Below are positions 7,319 through 14,532 of a stretch of DNA of 20,343 nt, piece after piece. Within the stretch, counting starts at the first letter, position 1, and each line of letters opens with the position of its first letter. The stretch is from UBA1858 sp039182865. GTDB lineage: Bacteria > Pseudomonadota > Gammaproteobacteria > UBA4575. The stretch covers positions 1 to 20,343 of the forward strand of contig JBCDBX010000031.1 of NCBI GenBank assembly GCA_039182865.1. Direction: 5' to 3'. The position numbers and the translations under genes are program-made. The notes under the pieces are model-generated. The model worked only from the letters and a program-made list of their open reading frames with translations, was not told the origin of the DNA and ran no database searches.

Positions 7319-7807
7319 ATGATAGATTCCCAGGGGTATCGAGCTAATGTAGGCATTGTATTGCACAATGATGCCGGACAATTATTTTGGTGTAAGCGTG
7401 CAGGGCAAGATGCCTGGCAGTTTCCTCAGGGCGGTATAAGTCGCGATGAGTCCCCTGAAGACGCTTTATACCGCGAGCTCAAAGAAGAAACAGGTTTATC
7501 GCATGAGCATGTTGAAATCGTTGCCAGCTCCAAAGAATGGCTGAAGTATAGATTGCCACCACATCTTATTCGTCGTAAATGTTTCCCAAAATGTATTGGC
7601 CAAAAACAACGTTGGTTTTTACTGCGCATATTATCTGATGATAGTCACATTAATCTTCAACATACAGATGAACCAGAGTTTGATGGATGGGAATGGGTCG
7701 ATTTCTGGAAACCATTAGATGATGTTGTGTTCTTTAAACGTAAAGTATACAAACGCGCGCTAACGGAGTTTGCAGACATTTTAAGTATACCCAGCCCACT
7801 GCGATAA
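7319..7807 (+). CDS. rppH: RNA pyrophosphohydrolase (Nudix)
   Basis: RppH removes pyrophosphate from triphosphorylated mRNA 5' ends and so triggers RNase E decay. The 162 residues begin MIDSQGYRANVGIVL, the classic RppH N-terminus, and continue with WQFPQGG. The complete Nudix box occupies residues 38-60 (G38, E44, R52-E53, E56-E57), with metal-binding glutamates intact. Further family blocks are CIGQKQRWFLL and EFDGWEWVDFWKPLDDVVFFKRKVY (about 120-144). The start ATG 7319 has no strong Shine-Dalgarno. The gene is divergent from the HAD phosphatase and converges on the kinase-like gene across a 138-bp AT-rich spacer that shows no clear terminator. Confidence 0.96.
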   Translation: MIDSQGYRANVGIVLHNDAGQLFWCKRAGQDAWQFPQGGISRDESPEDALYRELKEETGLSHEHVEIVASSKEWLKYRLPPHLIRRKCFPKCIGQKQRWFLLRILSDDSHINLQHTDEPEFDGWEWVDFWKPLDDVVFFKRKVYKRALTEFADILSIPSPLR

Positions 7808-7945
7808 ATATTGCATAATTATTCATCTCTGTGTTGTTTAAAATAAAGTTTAAGCCACATGACTGATTTGCATATTTTTTAAAATATTCAACTAAAGTCT
7901 TTTACATTTTTCTTATTAAATATAACTCTTTAAAATAACAGTTAA

Positions 7946-8725
7946 CTACTTTCTCGCAAGTCTATCAAGGTGGGTTGACAAGCGAGAGTGTAGGGTGTCT
8001 GCTCCAAAGAAATTTGGTTTTGAGTTAAAGTATAGTTCTAGAAAATATACGAAGTTTTGATGGGATAGAGCATGGATATGTTCAAGCATGTATCTTAAAT
8101 CTTTAAATCGTCGCTTCATAGAGATTGGTTGAATACGTACACTTTCCAGGTCAATAATGCGTATATCTATAATTGAACGTTCTAGTAGACTCTTTTTAGT
8201 TTTGCGTACAAATATTGAAGAGGAGTTTAGGTACATATGCATTAATCCATGGCTATGCATATGCCTAATTGTATGTGCTAATTTTTTCAGCATCTCATTG
8301 AGTTGACTCTCATTAGCCTTTGCAATCCATTCTTCTAGCGGTTCAAAGTCTTCAAGTGCACGACTGATTAAAATGGCTTGATGTTTATTTTGATGTTTTC
8401 TTTCTCCGTAATATGCTAAATCTAGTGTCGCAATATTATATTTCTTAAAACGTAGTATATTATTTACTTCACGTCGATAAGTAGGAATTCCTTTGAAAGG
8501 GTGTCTAAAAGATTTGGTGTTGTGATTTTCTTGTCTTTTTAGAAAAAAATGAGGCACAGAAGTATCTGGGATCTCTAGACGACACACGCCACTCCATCCG
8601 CCGCGACGTTCGTTGATGGGTTCAACCCACTTGCCAGAATAACTCCAGAGGGATTCAAAGTTATTAAATCCCTCGTTATCGAATAACTGCCGAAGATTTT
8701 TTATGTAAAATTGTTCGAAAAGCAT
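7946..8725 (-). CDS. WaaP/InaA/KdkA-like lipopolysaccharide-kinase family protein, probable pseudokinase
   Basis: 259 residues with a protein-kinase-like fold of the Kdo/heptose kinase type. N-lobe: GGWSGV (about 42-47) as a degenerate P-loop, FFLKR with K63, and YRREVNNI with E86, consistent with the Lys-Glu pair. C-lobe: HSHGLMHMYLNSSSIFV (157-173), where H-x-D-L-x-x-x-N is expected. The catalytic Asp is replaced by Tyr165 and the metal-binding Asn by Ser170. The DFG-like aspartate survives as IIDLESVRI (D192). Catalysis by the usual mechanism therefore looks unlikely. The ATG lies inside a 30-nt inverted repeat that fills the spacer after bfr, no Shine-Dalgarno is visible, and no other start codon is close. 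It follows bfr on the same strand and is probably cotranscribed. Confidence 0.7.
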   Translation of the reverse strand: MLFEQFYIKNLRQLFDNEGFNNFESLWSYSGKWVEPINERRGGWSGVCRLEIPDTSVPHFFLKRQENHNTKSFRHPFKGIPTYRREVNNILRFKKYNIATLDLAYYGERKHQNKHQAILISRALEDFEPLEEWIAKANESQLNEMLKKLAHTIRHMHSHGLMHMYLNSSSIFVRKTKKSLLERSIIDIRIIDLESVRIQPISMKRRFKDLRYMLEHIHALSHQNFVYFLELYFNSKPNFFGADTLHSRLSTHLDRLARK

Positions 8726-8752
8726 GCCAATATAATAAATTATATTGGCATG
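8723..8752 (-). repeat. Perfect 14+2+14 inverted repeat between bfr and the kinase-like gene
   Basis: Arms CATGCCAATATAAT (8723-8736) and ATTATATTGGCATG (8739-8752) are exact reverse complements separated by AA. The repeat fills the spacer between the bfr stop (8756-8758) and the next gene, and includes that gene's start codon (8723-8725 read on the minus strand). In RNA it would form a long AU-rich hairpin; in DNA it could be an operator. There is no U-tract on the minus strand after it, so it is not a standard intrinsic terminator. Confidence 0.85.
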
Positions 8753-8755
8753 TGA

Positions 8756-9235
8756 TTAACTACTTTCTTTTAACATCATTTCCTGTAGATAATTCTTGGT
8801 ACCCACTCGCTTGATTCGTTCAAATTGCTCTTCGAGCCAGTCAACATGTTCCTCTTCACCTTCTAATATGCTCTCAAAGAGTTCACGAGAAACATAATCA
8901 TTGACACTTTCGCAATACTCGACAGCATCTCGAAGAAGCGGTATGGCTTCCATCTCTAGTTTTAGATCACATTTAAGAACTTCTTCTGGCTCTTCGCCTA
9001 TGTATAATTTGCCTAGAGCTTGCAAATTAGGAAGTCCTTCCAGGAACAAAATTCTTTCTATTAAAGCATCTGCATGTTTCATTTCATCAATTGATTCTTC
9101 ATATTCATGATCACCGAGTTTATGAAGCCCCCAGTTTTTATACATGCGTGCATGCAAAAAATATTGATTGATTGCAGTTAGCTCGTTTTTTAATGTCTGA
9201 TTCAAAAAATCGATAACTTTAGTATCGCCCTTCAT
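8756..9235 (-). CDS. bfr: Bacterioferritin (haem-binding type)
   Basis: The 24-mer iron-storage ferritin with bound haem. At 159 residues all landmarks fall at canonical positions: ferroxidase ligands E18, E51, H54, E94, E127 and H130, Y25, and haem-ligand M52 (ESIDEMKHAD). That numbering match makes a catalytic, haem-binding subunit likely rather than the BfrA-type variants lacking the centre or M52. The ATG has AGGAC 8 nt upstream on the minus strand. It lies 132 nt downstream of bfd on the same strand, with an inverted repeat between them, and is followed by the kinase-like gene. Iron regulation probably comes through the Fur box ahead of bfd plus any local promoter. Confidence 0.97.
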   Translation of the reverse strand: MKGDTKVIDFLNQTLKNELTAINQYFLHARMYKNWGLHKLGDHEYEESIDEMKHADALIERILFLEGLPNLQALGKLYIGEEPEEVLKCDLKLEMEAIPLLRDAVEYCESVNDYVSRELFESILEGEEEHVDWLEEQFERIKRVGTKNYLQEMMLKESS

Positions 9236-9306
9236 GTTGTATGTCCTTTTACAAAATTATTAACCTCGGGCGAAGTATAAAAGAATTTTAAATTAGTTGC
9301 GATTTG

Positions 9307-9347
9307 CAAATAATAATGCAATCACACGCGCGATTGATTATTATTTG
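9307..9347 (-). repeat. AT-rich imperfect inverted repeat in the bfd-bfr spacer
   Basis: CAAATAATAATGCAATC (9307-9323) and GATTGATTATTATTTG (9332-9347) pair over 16 bp with one bulged G, around the loop ACACGCGC. It lies between the bfd stop and the bfr start. On the bfd-bfr strand no T-run follows it, so an attenuator, processing stem or regulator site is more likely than an ordinary terminator. On the plus strand it is followed by only four T residues. Confidence 0.65.
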
Positions 9348-9367
9348 TTTTAAGAGGTTGAGTAATT

Positions 9368-9592
9368 TTATGCAGTAGTCACTGCTAAAGGAATACTATT
9401 ACTGTTGTGATTGAAAGAATCTGCACATTGGTTACTGCATTCACGCATACACTTACGTGCATGTGATTTACATTGTCCACATTGAGTGGCAACACCAAGT
9501 TGATTTCGAATTTCTTTAAAGGAGCAAGCGCCATTAGATATAGCTTCGTGAATGTGTCGCTCCGTGACTTGTTTGCAAATACATACGTACAT
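9368..9592 (-). CDS. bfd: Bacterioferritin-associated ferredoxin
   Basis: Bfd is a small [2Fe-2S] protein that docks on bacterioferritin and reduces its core to release iron. The 74-residue protein has the family ligand pattern C4-x-C6-x31-C38-xx-C41 (MYVCIC and TQCGQC), with IHEAISNGACSFKEI between. The tail (about 48-74) is longer than the core needs, contains C48, C52 and C56, and ends in a low-complexity NHNSNS stretch of unknown role. The start ATG follows AAGAG. It is the first gene of the bfd-bfr run and has a Fur-box-like sequence about 20 bp upstream of the ATG, which fits the known iron-starvation induction of bfd. Confidence 0.95.
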   Translation of the reverse strand: MYVCICKQVTERHIHEAISNGACSFKEIRNQLGVATQCGQCKSHARKCMRECSNQCADSFNHNSNSIPLAVTTA

Positions 9593-9612
9593 ACTCTTAA
9601 CGTTAATCTAAA

Positions 9613-9627
9613 TGAGAATGATTGTCA
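9613..9627 (-). promoter_or_regulatory. Fur box ahead of bfd
   Basis: On the minus strand the 15-mer TGACAATCATTCTCA matches 12 of the 14 fixed positions of the 7-1-7 Fur consensus (TGATAATnATTATCA), and the flanks continue the AT pattern. It is 20 bp from the bfd start and within the 105-bp region shared with the divergent DUF1461 gene, so either or both could be Fur-controlled; bfd is the expected target. Confidence 0.75.
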
Positions 9628-9697
9628 ATGACACCTACAAAGAGGTATGGCCTTAGATGTTAAATAAATATCTTAAAAACAGGGAGTTATAGCCGAT

Positions 9698-10420
9698 TTG
9701 AATTCTTTTCTTGGCGTCTTTTTATGGGTGATTTACTCCATAATATCCTTATTGCTTTGTATATGGCTGTCCTGGCACGTATCAGCACACGTTAATTTTT
9801 TTTATCCCACTTGGTACGAAGTGCTAGATATAAATGAAACGATACAAGAGACAATGCCAAGACACTTATATAAGAGGGAATTTATTGAGACGGATACTTT
9901 TGAACATCATCGTTTATTTGGAGAAATGGTTGTAGCCGTTCAAAATAATGGAAAAGGATTGGAACAAATCGTTTTCTATGATCCGAATAGCATACCGCTT
10001 GGTAAACTTTTAACTAAAAGTGAAATAATTCATTTGCAAGACGTTTCGAATTTAATTGCTAGCTTGAATTGGATTAGTTTAGCGTTGATAGTGATTTGTT
10101 TGTTGATCCTGGCTTCGATTGTTTTTTACAGAATAAGCATGCCAGCGCTCAAGACGATAATTGCTGGAACAATTGCTATCGTTTGTGCATTGGGACTTGT
10201 AGTTCTTATTGTTGGAGCTAAAAAGTTATTTTATTGGTTACACACAATAATATTTCCAAAAAATCATCAGTGGTTTTTTTATTATGAAGAATCTTTGATG
10301 AGTATGTTGATGAAAGCACCAGAGTTATTCGGTCCGGTTAGTCTGCAGTTATTGTTTTTTGGAATCGTCATTTGGGTGTTGCAGTTAATGCTTATCAGAG
10401 CGTTGATTAAATTGGTTTAA
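9698..10420 (+). CDS. DUF1461-like integral membrane protein
   Basis: A 240-residue membrane protein with four hydrophobic segments (about 4-26, 118-142, 148-170 and 217-237). A soluble loop lies between helices 1 and 2 and a shorter one between 3 and 4. The loop ends LLTKSEIIHLQDVSNLI, matching the E-x-x-H-x-x-DV pattern I recall for DUF1461/TIGR01906. Helices 3 and 4 flank FYWLHTIIFPKNHQW...SLMSMLMKAPELF, also typical of that family. No biochemical role is established to my knowledge. The start is a TTG with AGGGAG 11 nt upstream. Its last 14 nt overlap the convergent hemJ gene, and it is divergent from bfd with a Fur box between them. Confidence 0.65.
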   Translation: MNSFLGVFLWVIYSIISLLLCIWLSWHVSAHVNFFYPTWYEVLDINETIQETMPRHLYKREFIETDTFEHHRLFGEMVVAVQNNGKGLEQIVFYDPNSIPLGKLLTKSEIIHLQDVSNLIASLNWISLALIVICLLILASIVFYRISMPALKTIIAGTIAIVCALGLVVLIVGAKKLFYWLHTIIFPKNHQWFFYYEESLMSMLMKAPELFGPVSLQLLFFGIVIWVLQLMLIRALIKLV

Positions 10421-10838
10421 CGATAACTAAAATAACAATCGCAACTAGTGCTAGTACAGGAGCTTCATTAAACCACCTAAACCAAACATGTGATTTTGTA
10501 TTTCGATCTTGTTTGAATGCCTTGACAAGAATTCCGCACCAAATGTGATAAAAAACCAGCAGCCATACTAAACCAAGCTTAATATGCATCCAGTAACCAA
10601 TCATATAGGCATCCCAGTTTTTTATTAACATCCAGATACCTAAACCAATCGTAATGACGCCGCTCGGTGTCATGATGCCATAAAATAATTTACGCTCCAT
10701 TACTTTAAAACGTTCATTGCTGATGTCGTCATTAGACATTGCGTGATAAACAAACAGGCGAGGTAGATAGAATAGGCCGGCAAACCAAGTCACCATAAAG
10801 ATTACGTGAAAAGCTTGAATATATAAAAAACTATTCAT
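10407..10838 (-). CDS. hemJ: Protoporphyrinogen IX oxidase HemJ
   Basis: HemJ oxidises protoporphyrinogen IX to protoporphyrin IX, the penultimate step of haem synthesis, in the inner membrane. The 143-residue four-helix protein has conserved H11 (FHVIFMVTWFAGLFYLPRLF), the MHIKLGLV motif with H85 and K87, a YHIW segment, and the C-terminal RWFNEAPVLALVAIV. This is the form used where HemG or HemY is absent. It lies 9 nt downstream of clcA on the same strand and its tail overlaps the DUF1461 gene by 14 nt. HemJ also lies beside argC in pseudomonads, as I recall, which supports conserved gene order. Confidence 0.93.
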   Translation of the reverse strand: MNSFLYIQAFHVIFMVTWFAGLFYLPRLFVYHAMSNDDISNERFKVMERKLFYGIMTPSGVITIGLGIWMLIKNWDAYMIGYWMHIKLGLVWLLVFYHIWCGILVKAFKQDRNTKSHVWFRWFNEAPVLALVAIVILVIVKPI

Positions 10839-10847
10839 AGTGCATTT

Positions 10848-12605
10848 TTACCTGGTAAAAGAATTATCAAATTGTTCTTTAGTTAGCACACCATACACAT
10901 AGCGGGCAGCATTTCGATCCCAGTGTGTCACACAGAGTGCTTCAGGGTGTTCTTGATTAAAGGTTTTGTGAGCTTTTGCCATAGTTGCTCTTACATCTAT
11001 ATTAGCCAATTGATATCTTTTAGCTGGAATATCCATAAGATCTAGCTTTTCCTCTGGCGATTCTTGTTCGATGAAATGTATTAAATCAATACCTCTGAGT
11101 AATGAGACTGGCTGCTTATTATCGGTGACCACTATCCATTGAGGGTCGGTTTTTATTTCTCCTTTGGCTTGCATTAAATCAACATTCTTTTCTAGGCAAA
11201 TAAAGTCCTGACTCATGACTTTGGCGACCCCGGTACGATGTAAGGATTGCATGATTGGGTTTTCATAAGTATCAAGGCCTCTTGCTTGTAATAACAAATC
11301 GAAGATTGGTGGTTGTCTAAAGAGTTGTCTACTTATAAGTTGAGCAATCACGATAGCTAACATGCTCGGCCAAATAATATGATGGCTCGCGCTTACTTCG
11401 AACACTGCGGTTAAGGCGGCTAAAGGTGCCTGTAAACATGCTCCCATCATTGCGCTCATACCAATTAATGCATACAAACTATTATTCTCTTGCGGAATAT
11501 CAAACCATTGATGTAATAGTGAGCCCATGAGTGCGCCACCCACAGAGCCTATTACTAAGCTTGGTGAAATGAGTCCAGCGGGCAAACCACAGCTCACTGA
11601 AACGGCAGTTGTGATGATTTTGCAAACCATGATGGCAAACAAGAGGCTAATTGAATACTGGCCGAGTACCGCATGATGGATGGTGTCATAACCCAAGCCA
11701 AGCACTTGCGGAATCGCGATAGCAACTAATCCAGTGAAAACTCCTGCGGCGATAAAGCGTAAACTTAAATCTGTCTGGTTTACGACTTGACTGAGATAAC
11801 GAACGGTAATGCTAAAGAATGTCGAAGCAATGCCAACAAGAACGCCAAGTAAAATAATAAAGGGAATTTCTATAGCGGTAACGTGCGCCAATTCGCTGAT
11901 CTGTAAAATTGGTTGATTACCATGAGCGGCATGTGCGATGCCAGATGCGGCCACCGCTGCGATGATGATCGGGATAAAACTAGCCAGAGTATATTCAACA
12001 ATGATAATTTCCATGGCAAAAATTACGCCTGCCAATGGTGTGTTAAATGCTGCACCAATAGCTGCAGCAGAACCACAAGCAAGTAACGTACGCATGGCAT
12101 TATTTGGAAGGCCTATGGATTGTCCAAACAAACTTCCTATCGAAGAACCTAGATGTATGGCGGGGCCTTCTCGTCCCATTGACTGACCGCTTATCAAAGC
12201 AATGCTCGCTCCAATAAATTGCAAAATGAAGCTGCGCAGCTTCATGTAGCCTTCATGAAATCTCAATCTTTCAAGTACATTAACCACGCCGACGACGTGA
12301 TCTTTTTTTGCTACCAATTTAAAAATGACAGCCAGTAATATTGCACCTACAACAGGGAAAATAAATCGTGCGGCGAGTGACAAGCCTTCAAAATTTTCTG
12401 CATTATTGCTTGGCAGCAGATAGCGTAAGGCGGTATCTATAACAAACAAAAAGGCAACAATTGTGATGCCAGTGAGTAAGCCGACGATTAGACCAAGAAT
12501 TGACAGTTGTATCAGCGCGTCTGGTCGGGCTGTCTGTAGGCGTAATTTGTCTAAACCCTGAATTATTCTAGTTCTAGCTGACATAGGTGGTATTATGCCA
12601 TGCAA
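10848..12605 (-). CDS. ClC-family chloride channel/antiporter with C-terminal CBS pair
   Basis: A 585-residue ClC protein. The gating glutamate is present in SGQSMGREGPAIH (E146), and the inner anion-site region appears as GLPAGLISPSLVIGS. The GSGIP serine motif is not recognisable: the aligned region reads VVGVVNVLERL. By ungapped comparison with E. coli ClcA, the internal proton glutamate (E203) appears replaced by Ile in FAMEIIIVEY. Exchanger versus channel therefore cannot be decided. After about 10 membrane helices, residues 455-580 form two CBS domains (AKVMSQDFICLEKN and MDIPAKRYQLANIDVRATM), likely nucleotide-sensing. Start ATG 12605 is favoured weakly; a second ATG seven codons on is possible. 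It heads a minus-strand pair with hemJ and is divergent from argC. Confidence 0.92.
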   Translation of the reverse strand: MHGIIPPMSARTRIIQGLDKLRLQTARPDALIQLSILGLIVGLLTGITIVAFLFVIDTALRYLLPSNNAENFEGLSLAARFIFPVVGAILLAVIFKLVAKKDHVVGVVNVLERLRFHEGYMKLRSFILQFIGASIALISGQSMGREGPAIHLGSSIGSLFGQSIGLPNNAMRTLLACGSAAAIGAAFNTPLAGVIFAMEIIIVEYTLASFIPIIIAAVAASGIAHAAHGNQPILQISELAHVTAIEIPFIILLGVLVGIASTFFSITVRYLSQVVNQTDLSLRFIAAGVFTGLVAIAIPQVLGLGYDTIHHAVLGQYSISLLFAIMVCKIITTAVSVSCGLPAGLISPSLVIGSVGGALMGSLLHQWFDIPQENNSLYALIGMSAMMGACLQAPLAALTAVFEVSASHHIIWPSMLAIVIAQLISRQLFRQPPIFDLLLQARGLDTYENPIMQSLHRTGVAKVMSQDFICLEKNVDLMQAKGEIKTDPQWIVVTDNKQPVSLLRGIDLIHFIEQESPEEKLDLMDIPAKRYQLANIDVRATMAKAHKTFNQEHPEALCVTHWDRNAARYVYGVLTKEQFDNSFTR

Positions 12606-12657
12606 TTTTTCTTCACACCTTTAGTGTTGTCTGTGGTGATCGATGATCGGAACTAAA

Positions 12658-12738
12658 ATGAACTCTTTATGGTTTGATTGTCCATTTCTACAAAGAAACG
12701 AATGGCTAGCCCAAAATATTTTGAGTCTTAAACTATGA
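12658..12738 (+). CDS. Possible 26-aa leader peptide overlapping argC
   Basis: An ATG at 12658 opens a 26-codon frame (MNSLWFDCPFLQRNEWLAQN...) whose TGA overlaps the argC ATG as ATGA (12735-12738). CGGA lies about 6 nt upstream. The argC start itself has no Shine-Dalgarno, so translational coupling from this small frame is possible. It has one Arg codon only, so no arginine-attenuation signature. Chance occurrence cannot be excluded. Confidence 0.3.
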   Translation: MNSLWFDCPFLQRNEWLAQNILSLKL

Positions 12739-13769
12739 TAAAAGTTGGAATAGTTGGTGGTACTGGCTATACAGGAATTGAGCTGATTCGATTGTTAGTT
12801 GCTCATCCTGAAGCAGAGATAGTAGTTATAACTTCACGTAGCGAAGCAGGTAATTCTCTAGCAGATTTGGTTCCTAATTTTATCGCAACGCCTGAATTAA
12901 AATTTGTTGAGCCTTCCCAAGAAGCTTTACTCGATTGTGATTTGGTTTTTTTTGCTACTCCAAACGGAACCGCAATGAAGTCCACGCCTGAGCTTTTATC
13001 TGCGGGAAAGAAAGTAATAGATTTGGCAGCAGATTTTCGAATTAAAGATGTTAAGACATGGGAGCATTGGTATGGTGAAACTCACCTATCTCCAGAGTTG
13101 CTAGAAGAAGCCGTGTACGGTCTGCCAGAAATTAACCGAAAGCAAATAAAAACTGCAAATCTAATTGCCAATCCTGGTTGTTATCCTACTTCAGTCATAC
13201 TCGGACTATTGCCATTACTGGAAAATAATTTGGTCGATGTATCGCGTTTGATTTCTGATTCTAAATCAGGCGTGAGTGGCGCAGGCCGTGCTGCTAAAGT
13301 CGGATCATTGCATGCTGAGGTCAGTGAGAATTTCAAAGCTTATGGAGTAGCGGGGCATCGCCACTTGCCAGAAATCACCCAAATATTAAATAGTGTCTTG
13401 ACTAATCAACAAGCTAAGCTGACATTCATACCACATCTCTTGCCAATGAATCGAGGTATTCTCTCCACCTTATATGCCGTTTCTACCTCGAATAATAGCC
13501 AAGATTTAACAGAACTCTATCGTAATCGATTTGCTAATGAAGCCTTTGTGACGGTACTCGATGCGGGCAGTCATCCTGAAACACGATCAGTAAGAGGCTC
13601 TAACCGATGTATCATATCAGCCAACCGTACTTCGGAAGATCAAATAGTTGTGTTCTCAGTGATTGATAATCTGGTCAAAGGAGCAGCTGGACAGGCTATT
13701 CAGAACATGAACATCATGTATGATTTGCCTGAAAGTATGGGAATTGAGGCGATTGGTTTGTTGCCTTAA
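12735..13769 (+). CDS. argC: N-acetyl-gamma-glutamyl-phosphate reductase
   Basis: ArgC reduces N-acetylglutamyl phosphate to the semialdehyde with NADPH, the third step of arginine synthesis. The 344 residues match the type 1 enzyme: nucleotide motif GIVGGTGYTGIELIRLL (5-21), FATPNG (73-78), DLAADFRI (96-103), catalytic C149 in IANPGCYPTS, GVSGAGRAAK (about 189-198) and the catalytic histidine region GVAGHRHLPEI. The C-terminal VFSVIDNLVKGAAGQAIQNMN is standard. It begins the plus-strand argC - membrane protein - bactofilin - erpA block; the next gene is 12 nt away. No ArgR box is clear in the 129-bp upstream region. Confidence 0.97.
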   Translation: MIKVGIVGGTGYTGIELIRLLVAHPEAEIVVITSRSEAGNSLADLVPNFIATPELKFVEPSQEALLDCDLVFFATPNGTAMKSTPELLSAGKKVIDLAADFRIKDVKTWEHWYGETHLSPELLEEAVYGLPEINRKQIKTANLIANPGCYPTSVILGLLPLLENNLVDVSRLISDSKSGVSGAGRAAKVGSLHAEVSENFKAYGVAGHRHLPEITQILNSVLTNQQAKLTFIPHLLPMNRGILSTLYAVSTSNNSQDLTELYRNRFANEAFVTVLDAGSHPETRSVRGSNRCIISANRTSEDQIVVFSVIDNLVKGAAGQAIQNMNIMYDLPESMGIEAIGLLP

Positions 13770-13781
13770 TCATTAAGAATT

Positions 13782-14531
13782 ATGGGTAAAAAAGTAAAAG
13801 TTGAAGTTCCTCATCTGCAGGGCATTTCTTTGTCGGCGTATCATCCAAATAAACGCCGCCTACAATTCCTTTTGGCTGTACTTTCACTAACAGTGATGAC
13901 ATGGGTAGGATATACATTAGGGTCTTCCGGTGTACGTATCCCATATGCTGGCAATAGTGAAAATGTTTCACAATTGAAGAGTGATCTAAACGAATCGAAT
14001 GAAAAAATTCGTGAATTGGAAAAAGAAATAACTCGACTTATTAAATCAACTGAAATTGAAGTTAAGGCAGCTGAACAAAATAAGAGTGCATTGCGAGAAA
14101 AAGAAATACAGCTGTCTAAATTAAATGAAGAACTGGTTTTTTATCGCAGTTTATTAGCACCGGAGAAAACTGGATCAGGAGTTGAGATTCGCGATTTTAA
14201 CTTGCGAGCATCAGGGGCGAGCGAATACTACTATGATTTTTTATTGACACAGTCTAGCCGTAACAATCGAGTAGCAAAAGGAAAAGTGAACGTAACGATT
14301 GATGGCAAGCAGGGTGATGTTATGCGTCGCATTCTTGTGACAACGACAGAACCGACCATGGGTGAAGCATTAAAATATTCGTTTAAGTATTTTCAAAGGC
14401 TGAATGGAGTTTTTGCGCTTCCTGAAAATTTTCAACCAAAACAAGTTTTGATAGAAGTAGCACCTTCGAGCGCATCTAATTCGCCAATGCAACTATCATA
14501 TTCTTGGCAAGAACTAATTAGCGGGAGTTAA
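13782..14531 (+). CDS. Coiled-coil single-pass membrane protein (PA0663-like, probably DUF6776)
   Basis: A 249-residue bitopic protein: a basic cytoplasmic N-terminus (1-27), one membrane helix (about 28-48, FLLAVLSLTVMTWVGYTLGS), a coiled coil (about 60-130 with LREKEIQLSKLNEELVFYRSLL) and a C-terminal beta-rich domain (about 135-245, GVEIRDFNLR, GKVNVTIDGKQGD, QVLIEVAP). Order and topology match the uncharacterised protein between argC and the bactofilin gene in pseudomonads; the DUF6776 label is from memory. The bactofilin ATG follows its TAA after a single base, so the two are almost certainly cotranslated and may work together, this protein perhaps linking the cytoskeletal element to the periplasm. 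That role is inference; no enzyme motif is seen. Confidence 0.7.
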   Translation: MGKKVKVEVPHLQGISLSAYHPNKRRLQFLLAVLSLTVMTWVGYTLGSSGVRIPYAGNSENVSQLKSDLNESNEKIRELEKEITRLIKSTEIEVKAAEQNKSALREKEIQLSKLNEELVFYRSLLAPEKTGSGVEIRDFNLRASGASEYYYDFLLTQSSRNNRVAKGKVNVTIDGKQGDVMRRILVTTTEPTMGEALKYSFKYFQRLNGVFALPENFQPKQVLIEVAPSSASNSPMQLSYSWQELISGS

Positions 14532-14532
14532 C

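Noticed and set aside
7808..7945. Terminator or small gene in the AT-rich spacer between rppH and the kinase-like gene
   Set aside because: No convincing GC stem with T-tract and no frame over 10 codons with a ribosome-binding site; nothing supportable seen.
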